DNA of 25,309 nucleotides from Paludibacter sp. UBA5753 (GTDB lineage: Bacteria > Bacteroidota > Bacteroidia > Bacteroidales > Paludibacteraceae). Made by a program: the position numbers and the translations under genes. Location of the stretch: positions 6,589 to 31,897 of the forward strand of contig DIFH01000047.1 in assembly GCA_002427615.1 (NCBI GenBank). The letters are read 5' to 3'. Below are positions 25,273 through 25,309 of the stretch, piece after piece. The stretch's first letter is position 1. The number at the start of each line of letters is the position of its first letter. The notes under the pieces are model-generated. The model was not told where the DNA came from. It did not search any database and was given only the letters and a program-made list of their open reading frames with translations.

Positions 25273-25295
25273 CCCCCAGCTTCGCTTACTGGGGG
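25273..25295. repeat. Second hairpin, CCCCCAG/CTGGGGG
   Basis: CCCCCAG (25273-25279) pairs with CTGGGGG (25289-25295) around a nine-base loop CTTCGCTTA. It lies 18 bases after the long hairpin and close to the window edge. The two together look like a pair of REP-type palindromes. Confidence 0.7.
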
Positions 25296-25309
25296 TTATT
25301 CATATTTAG

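Overview
This window is a chromosomal core-gene segment from a Bacteroidetes bacterium, most likely of the order Bacteroidales. Four things point there. The run tRNA-Trp, secE, nusG, rplK, rplA, rplJ, rplL, rpoB, rpoC is intact, and RpoB is 1270 residues with a Bacteroides-like sequence throughout. The succinate dehydrogenase/fumarate reductase is a three-gene, single-cytochrome set (C, A, B). Several upstream regions carry the Bacteroidetes -7 element TAnnTTTG. Most start codons lie in A-rich leaders with no Shine-Dalgarno. I cannot name the species.

Layout. Positions 10-11371 (+) hold tRNA-Trp, secE, nusG, four ribosomal protein genes and rpoBC, closed by a clear intrinsic terminator. A leaky-looking hairpin between rplL and rpoB probably sets the ribosomal protein to polymerase ratio. 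Positions 11455-12516 (-) hold a DUF2027/Smr-domain protein, divergent from queA (12635-13885, +). Then come guaA, a 15-bp tandem repeat, tatD, tRNA-Ser(GGA) and a proton-channel cluster (ExbB, a four-helix membrane protein, ExbD, ExbD; 16674-19064, +) ending at a strong terminator. Facing it on the minus strand are sdhC-sdhA-sdhB (22908 down to 19347), preceded in the same direction by miaB (24625-23255). The last 680 bases hold no intact gene: there is a decayed IS1-family transposase, a probable antisense piece of a second transposase, and two strong hairpins.

How it works together. The left half is the transcription/translation engine (NusG, L11, L1, L10, L7/L12, beta, beta'). The middle adds tRNA modification (QueA; MiaB further right), GMP synthesis and a TatD-type nuclease. 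The right half concerns membrane energetics: a TonB-system-type motor with no TonB of its own, and a quinone-linked succinate/fumarate enzyme.

I saw no CRISPR, prophage, defence island or clearly new system. The most interesting signals are small ones: a GC-rich palindromic repeat family, one copy of which is read in frame inside the Smr-domain protein; a hexanucleotide repeat inside queA; face-to-face -7 elements between two divergent genes; and a membrane motor cluster of unusual composition.
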